The position numbers and the translations under genes were made by a program. A stretch of DNA of 64,000 bases from Terrilactibacillus tamarindi (GTDB lineage Bacteria; Bacillota; Bacilli; Bacillales; Sporolactobacillaceae), in assembly GCF_009718825.1 (NCBI RefSeq), contig NZ_WNHB01000007.1, forward strand, positions 1 to 64,000, given 5' to 3'. Positions 56,381 to 64,000 of this stretch are shown here, in pieces (the first letter of the stretch is position 1; each line of letters begins with the position of its first letter). A model generated the notes under the pieces. That model searched no databases, was not told where the DNA came from, and was given only the letters and a program-made list of their open reading frames with translations.

Positions 56381-56445
56381 ACGCATTATAAGAAAAAACT
56401 TAAGTTTATCATGATAAATAGATATAATGGCTTATAGAAAAAGGT

Positions 56446-56473
56446 TAAACATCGTTAGGATAGTATCCGATAC
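56446..56473 (+). promoter_or_regulatory. candidate sigma-D promoter of flgM
   Basis: TAAA, 16-base spacer, TCCGATAC. The -10 lies within a perfect palindrome ATAGTATC-C-GATACTAT (56460-56476). Confidence 0.55.
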
Positions 56474-56610
56474 TATAGATAGACAGTGAAAATAACTGCA
56501 ACGTATTCATATGACTAAGTACTGAAAAATAACAGATGAAGGTCTATATAGAAAATCAAAAAGAAGTCATTAAACTATCTTAAGGATTCATTAAGGACGA
56601 GGTGAAAAAA

Positions 56611-56886
56611 TTGAAAATCAATGGGTACCATTCGAATCCCATTAATCCATACCAACATTATTCGCAATCAACAAAAAAAGTTGAAAAAACCAAGCAACCA
56701 TCACAGGTGAAAAGTGACCAAGTGAATATTTCCGATGAAGCGAAGAAGTTGCAAGGGATCAAACGTTTAGAAACAGAACGGATAACTAAAGTTAATACCA
56801 TTAAAGAAAAAATTGAAAATGGAACGTATTCGATTAATACAGATGAAGTCGCAAAAAAAATGCTTTCTTATTGGAAAAGTAAATAA
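56611..56886 (+). CDS. flgM: anti-sigma-D factor FlgM
   Basis: Holds sigma-D until hook completion. C-terminal FlgM pattern KVNTIKEKIENGTYSINTDEVAKKML and SDQVNISDEAKKLQ. The frame opens at a GTG (56602), but CGAGG lies 11 bases before TTG at 56611, where the product starts M-KIN as in B. subtilis FlgM; TTG is chosen (91 aa). Confidence 0.93.
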   Translation: MKINGYHSNPINPYQHYSQSTKKVEKTKQPSQVKSDQVNISDEAKKLQGIKRLETERITKVNTIKEKIENGTYSINTDEVAKKMLSYWKSK

Positions 56887-56931
56887 GAGCAGGACCATTT
56901 AGAAGTTTTAGAATGAGGAGGCGAGCCCGAC

Positions 56932-57426
56932 ATGCAGACAAGAGTAGTCAAAGCAGTGATTGAATCTTTAATTGATGTTCATGATCAATTATACGCTTTA
57001 GCTGTAACTAAACTTGAGGCGATAAAAGTGGGAGATCATCATGCTGTAAATGAACTGGTTATTCAGGAAAAACCATTGATTGAATCTTTAGCCCGTTTAG
57101 AAAGTCATCGAGAACAGTTGATCAAACAATCAGCAATAGAACTTAACATGAAGGAGCGGGTCACATTTAGTGAGTGGATTATCGAGGTATCTATGAATGA
57201 ACAAGATAAAGCGATGTGGGATGCATTGCATCTAAGACTCGCTGAGAGTGTATTTAATTTAAAACAAGCCAATGATTTAAATCAAGAGATGCTAAGGCAT
57301 TCGTTACAGTGGATCCGATTGAATTTAAATTTACTGCAGAAAAAGCCAAAGTTCTCAAACTATAACAAACCCAACAGGCGGTCGGCTTATCAATCAGCCC
57401 TATCTCGTATTGATTCTAGAGCTTAA
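56932..57426 (+). CDS. flgN: flagellar chaperone FlgN (YvyG)
   Basis: Export chaperone for FlgK and FlgL. All-helical 164 aa with LIDVHDQLYALAVTKLEAIKVGD and a Gln/Asn-rich C-terminal helix. Lies between flgM and flgK. GAGGAGG precedes the ATG. Confidence 0.9.
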   Translation: MQTRVVKAVIESLIDVHDQLYALAVTKLEAIKVGDHHAVNELVIQEKPLIESLARLESHREQLIKQSAIELNMKERVTFSEWIIEVSMNEQDKAMWDALHLRLAESVFNLKQANDLNQEMLRHSLQWIRLNLNLLQKKPKFSNYNKPNRRSAYQSALSRIDSRA

Positions 57427-57440
57427 CCAGGAGGTACCCC

Positions 57441-58910
57441 ATGATTTCAAGCTTTGCAAGTTTAGACATGATGCGCAGGGCACTATCCGCTCAGCAGCTC
57501 GCCATCTCAACAACTGGAAATAATATATCGAATGCCAACACAGAAGGTTATTCACGTCAGCGTGTGAATTTAACCGAATCGAATGCATTTCCATCACCTG
57601 GAGCTAATGCCCCGAATATTCCAGGCCAAATTGGAACAGGCGTTGATGCAACAACCGTACAGCGCATCCGAGATAGCTTTGCGGATGATCAATATCGAGC
57701 CCAAGCCAATAGTAACGGCTATTGGAGTGCTAAAAGCGATGCATTAAGCCAAATGGAAGACGTTATGAATGAGCCAAGTGACACCGGACTTTCAACCGTG
57801 TTAAATAACTTTTGGAATTCATTACAAGACTTGGCCTCAAATCCAAGCAATGATGGAGCAAAATCCGTGGTTCTTCAAAACGGAAAAACAGTAGCCGATA
57901 CATTTAATTATTTATCCCATTCGTTAACTGATATTCAAGGCAATTTAAAAGAACAAATAGATGTCTCAAGAGATACAATTAATTCCATTGCCAGCCAAAT
58001 TAATGACATCAACAAGGAAATCGGTAAGCTTGAACCCAATAGCCTCGTTGCGAACGATTTATATGATCAACGAGATAATTTAGTAGATCAGCTATCACAA
58101 CTAGTCAATGTAAAAGTGACGAGAGTGGAAAGTGGAGGAAACGCTTCTCCAGTTGCAGAAGGAAAATATACAATTGAGATAACAAATAAAAGCGGACAAA
58201 GTTTTACTCCGTCTGCAACACTCGTTGATGGAAGCAATATGACGTATCACGAAATCTCGACAACTTACGGTGGAACTACGTCAAATCCAACGGTCACGGT
58301 TTCACTTAATGGTCAAACACTTCCTGGAGATCAAATGAACGGAAAACTTCAAGGATTGGTTGATAGTTATTCTAAGGATTATCCGGATATGTTAACGAAT
58401 TTAGACCATATGGCGAAAACGTTCGGTGATGCGTTTAACTCTGTTTACAAAGGCAGTGCAGGATATAATGCCTCCATCGGTGATTTCTTCAGTGATACGT
58501 CATCCGCAGCGAATTTCAAAGTAAATGATAACTTAACAAAAGCGAACATTTCAGCGGGTGCTACTGGTGGAGCATCGGATGATAACTCTATTGCTCAAAA
58601 GTTATCGGATGTTCTAAAAACGGAAAAATATGACTTTGAAGGAAAAGGTCAAGAAACGACGCTTATAAGTTACCTTCAAGGGACGATCGGTGATATGGGT
58701 GTCAATGCACAACAAGCGAATCGTATGACGAGCAATACCGCTTCACTCATGCAAACTGCGAGCAACAACCGTCAATCGGTCAGCGGCGTCTCTATCGACG
58801 AAGAAATGGTCAATTTAATTCAGTATCAACACTCTTACAGTGCTGCTGCTCGTGTGATGACGACGCTGGATGAGATGCTTGATACCTTGATCAATAGAAT
58901 GGGAGTGTAA
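57441..58910 (+). CDS. flgK: hook-filament junction protein FlgK (HAP1)
   Basis: Joins hook and filament. N-terminal FASLDMMRRALSAQQLAISTTGNNISNANTEGYSRQRV and C-terminal SGVSIDEEMVNLIQYQHSYSAAARVMTTLDEMLDTLINRMG (both shown here as motifs) are diagnostic. 489 aa. AGGAGG precedes the ATG. Confidence 0.97.
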   Translation: MISSFASLDMMRRALSAQQLAISTTGNNISNANTEGYSRQRVNLTESNAFPSPGANAPNIPGQIGTGVDATTVQRIRDSFADDQYRAQANSNGYWSAKSDALSQMEDVMNEPSDTGLSTVLNNFWNSLQDLASNPSNDGAKSVVLQNGKTVADTFNYLSHSLTDIQGNLKEQIDVSRDTINSIASQINDINKEIGKLEPNSLVANDLYDQRDNLVDQLSQLVNVKVTRVESGGNASPVAEGKYTIEITNKSGQSFTPSATLVDGSNMTYHEISTTYGGTTSNPTVTVSLNGQTLPGDQMNGKLQGLVDSYSKDYPDMLTNLDHMAKTFGDAFNSVYKGSAGYNASIGDFFSDTSSAANFKVNDNLTKANISAGATGGASDDNSIAQKLSDVLKTEKYDFEGKGQETTLISYLQGTIGDMGVNAQQANRMTSNTASLMQTASNNRQSVSGVSIDEEMVNLIQYQHSYSAAARVMTTLDEMLDTLINRMGV

Positions 58911-58916
58911 TAGAGC

Positions 58917-59810
58917 ATGAGAATTACACAGGGCATGTTGAGTGGTAATATTTTGACTCAGCTCAGCAAAGGCTATGGAAAAATGGCCGACTATCAACAG
59001 CAATTAGCCAGTGGAAAGAAAATCACACGACCTTCCCAAGATCCGGTTGTCGCGGCGCTTGGTATAGGATATAGAGAAGACGCTTCAGCAGTTGAACAAT
59101 ATCAGCGAAATGTGACGGATGGCTATAAGTGGCTCGATAGCTCGGATAGTGCATTGTCTCAAACGGATGACGTTCTTAATCGTATTCGAGAGTTAACCGT
59201 TCAAGCGAGCAATGGCACAAATAGTGCAGACGATCGTAACAGTATTAAACAAGAAATTGATCAAATGAAACAGCAGCTTGTCACAATTGGGAATTCGCAA
59301 ATTGGAGAGCGTTATATTTTTAACGGGAACAATTCAAGTGTGGCCCCTATTAGTATAGATTCATCAGGAAAAATAACGGTTAATAATGGAATGAACAATG
59401 CGCCAGTCACTATTGATGTTAATCACGGCGTTAAAATTCAGATTAATGTTGATCCACAGAGCGTTTTTAATCAAGGGCTCTTCGATGACATGGATGATCT
59501 AGAAAATGCTCTATCAGATGGAAATACGACAGGCGATCAGATAAGTGATTTTCTATCAAAGATCGATGACCATCTAAGTCATGTATCTGCAGCACAAGCA
59601 GACCTAGGAGCAAAAATGAATCGTATGGATTTAATCCAAAATCGTTTGGCCGTTCAAAAAGAAGACACTGAAAAGATCATGTCGTCAAATGAAGATGCTG
59701 ACTTCGAATCGACAGTGGTTAATCTAACAACACAACAATCCGTTTATAATGCAGCTTTATCAGTTGGAGCTAAAATGATGCAGCCAACACTGGCTGATTT
59801 TATCAAATAA
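58917..59810 (+). CDS. flgL: hook-filament junction protein FlgL (HAP3)
   Basis: Flagellin-like junction protein, 297 aa. N-terminal MRITQGMLSGNILTQLSKGY and QLASGKKITRPSQDPV; the C-terminal helix DADFESTVVNLTTQQSVYNAAL and end MMQPTLADF. Starts six bases after flgK; ends at a terminator. Confidence 0.96.
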   Translation: MRITQGMLSGNILTQLSKGYGKMADYQQQLASGKKITRPSQDPVVAALGIGYREDASAVEQYQRNVTDGYKWLDSSDSALSQTDDVLNRIRELTVQASNGTNSADDRNSIKQEIDQMKQQLVTIGNSQIGERYIFNGNNSSVAPISIDSSGKITVNNGMNNAPVTIDVNHGVKIQINVDPQSVFNQGLFDDMDDLENALSDGNTTGDQISDFLSKIDDHLSHVSAAQADLGAKMNRMDLIQNRLAVQKEDTEKIMSSNEDADFESTVVNLTTQQSVYNAALSVGAKMMQPTLADFIK

Positions 59811-59816
59811 ACTATT

Positions 59817-59843
59817 AAAAGTCCCATTGGATGGGGCTTTTTT
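59817..59843 (+). terminator. terminator after flgL
   Basis: AAAAGTCCCAT / ATGGGGCTTTT with a 3-base loop and T-run. It separates flgMNKL from yviE-fliW-csrA. Confidence 0.85.
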
Positions 59844-59938
59844 ACAACACAGATGTTGGTTAGAGATTGGCTATAAATAAAGAAACTTTCAACCTTAGTT
59901 CTTTACACAATGTGGTTAAATTGAGGAGTGAAAAAGTC

Positions 59939-60514
59939 ATGAAGACGACGCCTCGTTTAGAGATGCATCAAGTTTACGGACGGATTGGTATAAGGCGACA
60001 TGATGCAACGTTAGAAATAGAACAAAAAAAAGCTGTGCAATCAATTCAGCAGCCAAAAGCTGTTATGAACATTCAACGGGAACCAGCAAGGGTACTGATA
60101 GATCAGACGGAGGCTTGGCATAATCTTGATTTGAAATCTGCCCGTGTAAGAATAACAGAAGCAGCACAAGCTGGACGCCAAGCGATCTTTGAAGGAATAG
60201 CAAGACGAGCATCTGAAGGTGATGAATTAATGCATATTGAACGAGGCGGGAATCCCATTGCTGAACAAGCCATAAGACATGGTACGCAAGACCATCACTA
60301 TGACACTGGACATGTTCCTTCTTCTGAAGCAGTCAAAATAAGTGGTGATGCAGGCAAACTAAAGATTGATTGGAAAACCCATGCTCCGAAAATCGATGTT
60401 GAGCTCAATCCGCCGAGATTCACATCAGAACCAGGCTTAGTACAAATCTTCATGGAGCAATACCCGTCACTTTCATTTGAAGCCAAAGGCTTATACGTTG
60501 ATGAGAAAGGATAA
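59939..60514 (+). CDS. yviE: YviE-like protein (DUF6470)
   Basis: Conserved flagellar-locus protein of unknown role. PRLEMHQVYGRIGIRRHDATLEIEQ, repeated short beta patterns (AVQSIQQPKAVMNIQREPARV) and WKTHAPKIDVELNPPR are typical. The ATG at 59939 is chosen because the frame before it lacks conservation; GAGGAG is 12 bases upstream, rather far. 191 aa. Six bases before fliW. Confidence 0.85.
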   Translation: MKTTPRLEMHQVYGRIGIRRHDATLEIEQKKAVQSIQQPKAVMNIQREPARVLIDQTEAWHNLDLKSARVRITEAAQAGRQAIFEGIARRASEGDELMHIERGGNPIAEQAIRHGTQDHHYDTGHVPSSEAVKISGDAGKLKIDWKTHAPKIDVELNPPRFTSEPGLVQIFMEQYPSLSFEAKGLYVDEKG

Positions 60515-60520
60515 AAAACA

Positions 60521-60958
60521 ATGAAAATAGAAACGAAATATTTTGGTGAACAAACGATTGACGAAAACGAAATTATATCATTTCCTCAAGGCATTCCAGG
60601 ATTTTTAGAAGAAAAAGCATTTATTCTTCAGCCCTTTGGCGAAGCCTTTTTTGTTTTGCAATCCATTCAGCATGCTAACATTGCCTTTGTTTTAACTTCT
60701 CCCTTCTTCTACTATAGAGACTATGAAATTGACTTACCGAATCCATTGGTTGAGCAATTAGAAATAAAAGACGCAAAAGATGCCGGCGTCTTCGTCATTG
60801 TTCATATTCATGACCCATTTAAAGATTCGACCGTTAATTTAAAAGCCCCGATCATCATTAATCAAAGGGAACAATTGGGTAAACAATATATTATTAACGA
60901 TACAAAATACAGCACAAAGCAGCGCTTAGAGCCTCTTAAAGCAGGAGGAGTGAAATAA
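60521..60958 (+). CDS. fliW: flagellar assembly factor FliW
   Basis: Binds flagellin and, when flagellin is low, CsrA, forming the Hag-FliW-CsrA partner switch. [28 protein letters not shown] (motif region) and the [18 protein letters not shown] block are diagnostic. 145 aa. Its last base is the first of the csrA start (TAATG). Confidence 0.95.
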   Translation: MKIETKYFGEQTIDENEIISFPQGIPGFLEEKAFILQPFGEAFFVLQSIQHANIAFVLTSPFFYYRDYEIDLPNPLVEQLEIKDAKDAGVFVIVHIHDPFKDSTVNLKAPIIINQREQLGKQYIINDTKYSTKQRLEPLKAGGVK

Positions 60959-61191
60959 TGCTGGTTCTCACACGTAAACTCGGTGAAGCAATTAAAATAG
61001 GGGATCATATAGAAATTAAGATCGTTGCTATCGACGGAGATCAAATTAAACTTGGCATTGAAGCTCCGAAAGACGTAGATATTTATCGAAAAGAAGTATA
61101 CGAGGCGATTCAGGAAGAAAATAGTTTAGCTACACAAATGAATTTCCCAAATGATCTAATAAAAATGATAAAAACGATAAAAAAAGACTAA
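60958..61191 (+). CDS. csrA: carbon storage regulator CsrA
   Basis: RNA-binding repressor of hag translation. [36 protein letters not shown] are intact, including the RNA-contact Arg6 strand. 77 aa. The stop codon is shared with the sigma-D -35 of hag. Confidence 0.97.
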   Translation: MLVLTRKLGEAIKIGDHIEIKIVAIDGDQIKLGIEAPKDVDIYRKEVYEAIQEENSLATQMNFPNDLIKMIKTIKKD

Positions 61192-61215
61192 ACTTCATGA
61201 AATCCTTGACGATAT
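61189..61215 (+). promoter_or_regulatory. sigma-D promoter of hag
   Basis: TAAA, exactly 15 bases, GACGATAT; one mismatch from TAAA-N15-GCCGATAT. The TAAA overlaps the csrA stop. The hag start codon is about 95 bp downstream. Confidence 0.85.
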
Positions 61216-61265
61216 ATAAAATGTAGCAAGTAGCAGGGACGGCCGCCCTCTCTTGTACGAAAATA

Positions 61266-61303
61266 GCACAAGGACGTGCGATTATAATACTCAAGGAGGA
61301 AAC
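61266..61303 (+). promoter_or_regulatory. two CsrA-site-like motifs in the hag leader
   Basis: Site 1: GCAC-AAGGAC-GTGC, a 4-bp stem presenting A-GGA in a hexaloop (61266-61279). Site 2: CTCAAGGAGGAA, which is also the hag ribosome binding site. Two adjacent GGA motifs, one over the ribosome site, is the arrangement known for hag in B. subtilis. Confidence 0.75.
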
Positions 61304-61309
61304 AACAAA

Positions 61310-62905
61310 ATGAGAATTAATCATAACATTGCGGCATTGAACACTTATCGTCAGTTGAATAGTGCATCTGGTGCACAATCTAAATCAATGGAGAAATTAT
61401 CTTCAGGTCTTCGTATTAACCGTGCTGGAGATGACGCTGCAGGTTTAGCAATCTCTGAAAAAATGCGTGGTCAAATTCGTGGATTAGACCAAGCCTCTGC
61501 AAACTCGCAAGATGGTATTTCTTTAATTCAAACAGCTGAAGGTGCTTTAAATGAAACTCACTCAATTCTTCAACGTCAACGTGAATTAGCAACTCAAGCG
61601 GCTAATGATACGAACACGGCAGAAGATCGTAAAAACATTCAAGATGAAATGGATCAATTGGGTAAAGAAATTGATCGTATTGCTGGGACAACTCAGTTCA
61701 ACACAAAGAATCTACTAGATGGTTCAATGGATAAAACTACAACTGCAGGTGCTAATAAAATTTCAAACACTTCACTTAAAGGGGCAAGTGGAGTTGCAAT
61801 TGCCGCAAGTACAGAAGCTTTAAACACTTTAACAGATAAAGATGGTAATAGTTTAGGTATCCAAGCAAGTGATACAGTTGAGGTGTCATATGTTAAAAAC
61901 GGTACAACAACTACTGTTAATTTAGCAGGTGATGATACCATCGCTGATATTACATCAGCAGGTGACTTTGGAGCCGCAACAGTAAATGGAGGGGCTATTG
62001 AAGTTACTGCATCTGCAACTGGCGAAGCAGGGGCTATTCATGGTTTTACAGTTACTGTTAAAGATGCAAGTGGTAATGTAAGGACTGGGGCATCTAATGC
62101 ATTATCTAGTTTCTCTGAAGTTACTCAGGCTACTGAAGATCATGCTGACGGTTCATCTACATTCCAAATCGGTGCTAACACTGGTCAAAACATCAACTTA
62201 GCAATTAAAGACATGGGTTCTTCAGCTCTAGGGATAAAAGACCTTAAAGTAGGTAACCAAGGTCAAGCTAACGTAGCAATCAAAGTTATTGATGAAGCAA
62301 TCGCAAAAGTTTCAGCAGAACGTTCAAATCTTGGTGCTACTCAAAACCGTTTAGAACATACTATCAACAACTTGAACACTTCTAGCGAAAACTTAACTGC
62401 TGCTGAATCTCGTGTCCGTGACGTAGATTATGCTTTAGCTGCTTAAGCAGTGACAAGCACAGTCGTCCTAGCTGGTAACGGCTAGAGATCATTATCGGGT
62501 GAATTGCTGGAAACCCCTTAGAGCTTTTCTTGCCACAACGTAGTTGGAAACGACAAGCGTGATGGTTTGAAAAAAGAAAAGATTGGGCAATCAGCAACCA
62601 AGCTCCTGTCTCGAAAGAGTGGAGAAGGTTCAACGACTAGGATAGACCATCTAAAAGCTAAGCTTAAGATGATGAAATCCATAGGCGAAGCAATGGTCAT
62701 CAGCATTGTGAATCCGAAGTGCCCGACCCCTACTAGATTGCTAGAGGGTGAAGATATAGTCTGGTCATTTGTGAAAGCAAATGTTCGCACGATGGCGAAA
62801 GAAATGATGGCACAAACTAAGAACTCTATTCTTTCTCAAGCAGCACAAGCAATGTTGGCTCAAGCAAACCAACAACCACAAGGAGTTTTACAACTTCTTC
62901 GTTAA
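61310..62905 (+). CDS. hag: flagellin, interrupted by a group I intron
   Basis: Major filament protein. Exon 1 (61310 to about 62431) encodes the N-terminal D0/D1 (RINHNIAALNTYRQLN, EKLSSGLRINRAGDDAAGLAIS), a variable centre and the start of the C-terminal helix (ERSNLGATQNRLEHTINNL, SRVRDVDY). The exon frame stops at 62444 after YALAA. Exon 2 (about 62795-62905) encodes AKEMMAQTKNSILSQAAQAM...LQLLR. Joining them restores a normal flagellin of 410 aa in frame. ATG at 61310 follows AAGGAGG. Exact splice points are uncertain by a few bases; 62428/62792 would give the alternative VD-MAKEMM. Confidence 0.93.
62432..62794 (+). ncRNA. group I self-splicing intron in hag (IA-like)
   Basis: 363 nt, no homing endonuclease. 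P/P3-P4 region AATTGCTGGAAACCCCTTAG (62502-62521); R element CAACGACTAGGATAGACC (62630-62647); S element AAGATATAGTCTGG (62751-62764). GACTA of R pairs with TAGTC of S to form P7. P2-like stem CTAGC / GGCTAG near 62468-62486. P9-like hairpin CATTTGT-GAAA-GCAAATG (62766-62783). P1: exon TTAT pairs with GTGA (62450-62453), placing the U-G wobble at the splice site 62431/62432, with GCTT/AAGC extending it. The last intron base is G. Confidence 0.9.
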
Positions 62906-62924
62906 TATTATTAACCAAATTGGG

Positions 62925-62955
62925 GACCCTAGGATTATTCCTAGGGTCTTATTTT
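62925..62955 (+). terminator. hag terminator
   Basis: GACCCTAGGA-TTAT-TCCTAGGGTC perfect 10-bp stem followed by TTATTTTT. Confidence 0.92.
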
Positions 62956-62961
62956 TAATTG

Positions 62962-63358
62962 CATTCATCCCAAAATATAGAAGAAAGCTGATCTATGGGA
63001 AACTGAGAAAAGACATTGGATCGATATTAAGAAGGCTATGTGAGATGGAAGATGTAGAAATAATATAAGCACATGCCATGCCTGATCACATACACATGTT
63101 GGTCAGAATACCATCCAAAATGTCTGTCTCATACTTCATGGGATACTTAAAAGGGAAAAGCTCTCAGATGATACATGATCGACATGGAAACTTGAAATAT
63201 AACCATGGGAATCGTATATTTTGAGCAAAAGGTTACTATGTAAGTACAGTGGGATTAAACGAAAAACAGTGGCCAAATATATTTGAGAACAAGAATCAGT
63301 GGATCGTTTGCGAGACAAAATGAACAAGCGAGAATATGTAGATCCATTTAAAAAATAG
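62962..63358 (+). pseudogene. decayed IS200-type transposase (tnpA)
   Basis: Y1 transposase fragments read AFIPKYRRKLIYGKLRKDIG, HAMPDHIHMLVRIPSK, SYFMGYLKGKSSQMIHDRHG, YYVSTVGLNEK and EQESVDRL...KREYVDPFKK. The HxH motif (HIHM) is kept. In-frame stops TAA (before AHAMPDH) and TGA (in NRIF-AKGYY), a frameshift after GLNEK and a further TGA (before EQES) disable it. The first 20 or so residues and the left end are missing, lost next to the hag terminator. Confidence 0.88.
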
Positions 63359-63430
63359 GTTGGAAGTTAAACGGTTGGCGGTCAATTTAGAGGTTACTTT
63401 ATGGACTTCGTTGGTAAAGTGCAATCAAAA

Positions 63431-63449
63431 CCGCCCGTTCTACGGGCGG
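63431..63449 (+). mobile_element. IS200-like right-end hairpin
   Basis: CCGCCCG-TTCTA-CGGGCGG, a subterminal palindrome about 70 bp after the tnpA remnant, as at the right end of IS200/IS605 elements. It may also stop transcription. Confidence 0.6.
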
Positions 63450-63484
63450 ATAGTTATTAAGAATGTATTGAGGAGTGATTTATT

Positions 63485-63838
63485 GTGTATGGTGAAATAA
63501 TTTCCAAATTAATTAACGGTGACAAACAAATAGTAGATGATTTTGTGCGGGCTAAATACATATGGGATAAATTCTTTGATGAAAAGGGAATAAGTACGGA
63601 TGATATTTCAAATCTGTCAAGAAACTTTTTGTATCAGGACGCAGCTTTTACAGAGGAATTTGGCAATAGACTTGGTGTTAGATTATTTGTACTATCTGGT
63701 TTGTATCAATTTTATCCATTTGGTGGTAATAATGAAACTTTGGCAAAGAAATTACTACAAGGAATACAAGATAGTAGTATCAGTTCAGAGTCAAAAATGT
63801 TGTTTGTAAACTATGGAAAAGTAGAAAATTTGATTTAG
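63485..63838 (+). CDS. uncharacterised 117-aa protein
   Basis: GTG start behind GAGGAG. Mostly helical, no signal peptide (MYGEIISKLINGDKQIVDDF, then a helical body ending FVNYGKVENLI). Size, acidity and position beside a mobile-element scar recall small immunity-type proteins, but no family is recognised. It lies where B. subtilis has flaG/fliD. Confidence 0.55.
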   Translation: MYGEIISKLINGDKQIVDDFVRAKYIWDKFFDEKGISTDDISNLSRNFLYQDAAFTEEFGNRLGVRLFVLSGLYQFYPFGGNNETLAKKLLQGIQDSSISSESKMLFVNYGKVENLI

Positions 63839-63919
63839 AAACAGAAATAATTTTACGAAGAAAAATAAGTATATATCATAAACATTAAGGTTTGTTAATG
63901 ATGTTCCTCAAAACTGTAG

Positions 63920-63948
63920 CTTCTCTCATCGGAGGGGAGTCCTTTTTC
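63920..63948 (+). terminator. weak terminator
   Basis: CTTCTC / GGGGAG with two wobbles, 8-base loop, then TCCTTTTTCT. Confidence 0.5.
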
Positions 63949-63968
63949 TATTATGGAGGATGCAGAAG

Positions 63969-64000
63969 GTGACTAGTCACCACCCGAATTTTACTAGGAT
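63969..64000 (+). CDS. possible gene start cut by the window edge
   Basis: GTG with GGAGG nine bases upstream opens a frame VTSHHPNFTR that runs off the end. Too short to identify. Confidence 0.3.
   Translation, partial: MTSHHPNFTR

Noticed and set aside
62429-62794. Flagellin broken by a simple frameshift or by an IS insertion
   Set aside because: The inserted length is a multiple of three, the ends join two conserved codons exactly, no transposase or target duplication is seen, and group I core motifs are present.
62567-62905. 112-aa open frame beginning with KKEKIGQSAT and ending in a flagellin C-terminus
   Set aside because: Its first two thirds lie in the intron and lack protein-like features; only the last 36-37 codons are real, as hag exon 2.
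62962-63358. Functional IS200 transposase
   Set aside because: At least three in-frame stops, a frameshift and loss of the N-terminus.

Overview
The window looks like a chromosomal segment of a low-GC, endospore-forming, flagellated Gram-positive bacterium of the order Bacillales. Three things point there. The tagO / LCP / yvyE / degSU / comF / yvyF-flgM-flgN-flgKL-yviE-fliW-csrA-hag block has the gene order known from Bacillus subtilis. A CotF-like coat gene and a YjcZ-type peptide indicate sporulation. Start sites carry strong GGAGG-type ribosome binding sites and frequent TTG/GTG starts. The species cannot be fixed by eye; a Sporolactobacillaceae-like or other deep Bacillales lineage is a guess. 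No rRNA, tRNA or CRISPR array was seen.

Layout. 0-8.5 kb: coat protein, flavohemoglobin, FetAB exporter, two orphan proteins, a hydrolase, a queuosine pair (queT-queF) behind a likely preQ1 riboswitch, and an LCP wall-polymer ligase. 8.5-15.6 kb: a full urease locus, ureABC-EFGD plus a NiCoT nickel permease; three tandem 159-bp-period repeats separate ureC from ureE. 15.6-19.5 kb: a small membrane peptide, a NERD protein, a HisJ-like PHP phosphatase, and a Rap regulator with a previously unlisted Phr-like pheromone gene. 19.9-22.3 kb: kdsA-kdsD-kdsC, a Kdo-8-phosphate pathway that is unexpected in a monoderm. 22.4-33 kb: metabolic genes (phosphoesterase, ROK fructokinase, epimerase, nitroreductase, HAD phosphatase plus glycerol-1-phosphate dehydrogenase, mannose-6-P isomerase, MBL hydrolase, VanZ). 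33-46 kb: chemoreceptor, M29 and M24 aminopeptidases, YkvI, MntH with an MntR-type box, an HD-GYP protein with a degenerate B12-binding-like tail, MotAB and an SGNH-like protein. 46.7-62.9 kb: teichoic acid priming, DegSU, competence and late flagellar genes ending in flagellin.

Strongest observations. (1) The flagellin gene is split by a 363-nt sequence with group I intron core motifs; removing it restores a standard flagellin C-terminus in frame. (2) Two families of intergenic repeats recur. R1 is about 142-174 bp with terminal inverted repeats. R2 is about 100-160 bp and palindromic, starting AAGTGAAACTT and ending near GCCGTTAAGGCGGG. They lie directly behind stop codons, inside the urease operon, in an mcp leader, and as an inverted pair around a C39-peptidase gene inserted between comFC and yvyF. 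(3) Kdo synthesis genes occur without kdsB in view. (4) A decayed IS200-type transposase lies right after flagellin.

How it works together. Sigma-D-like promoters precede flgM, hag, mcp and motAB. FliW and CsrA are encoded immediately before hag, and its leader carries a GCAC-AAGGAC-GTGC hairpin plus an AAGGAGG ribosome binding site, which fits CsrA/FliW control of flagellin. Urease, nickel uptake and a GlnR/TnrA-like box suggest nitrogen-regulated urea use.
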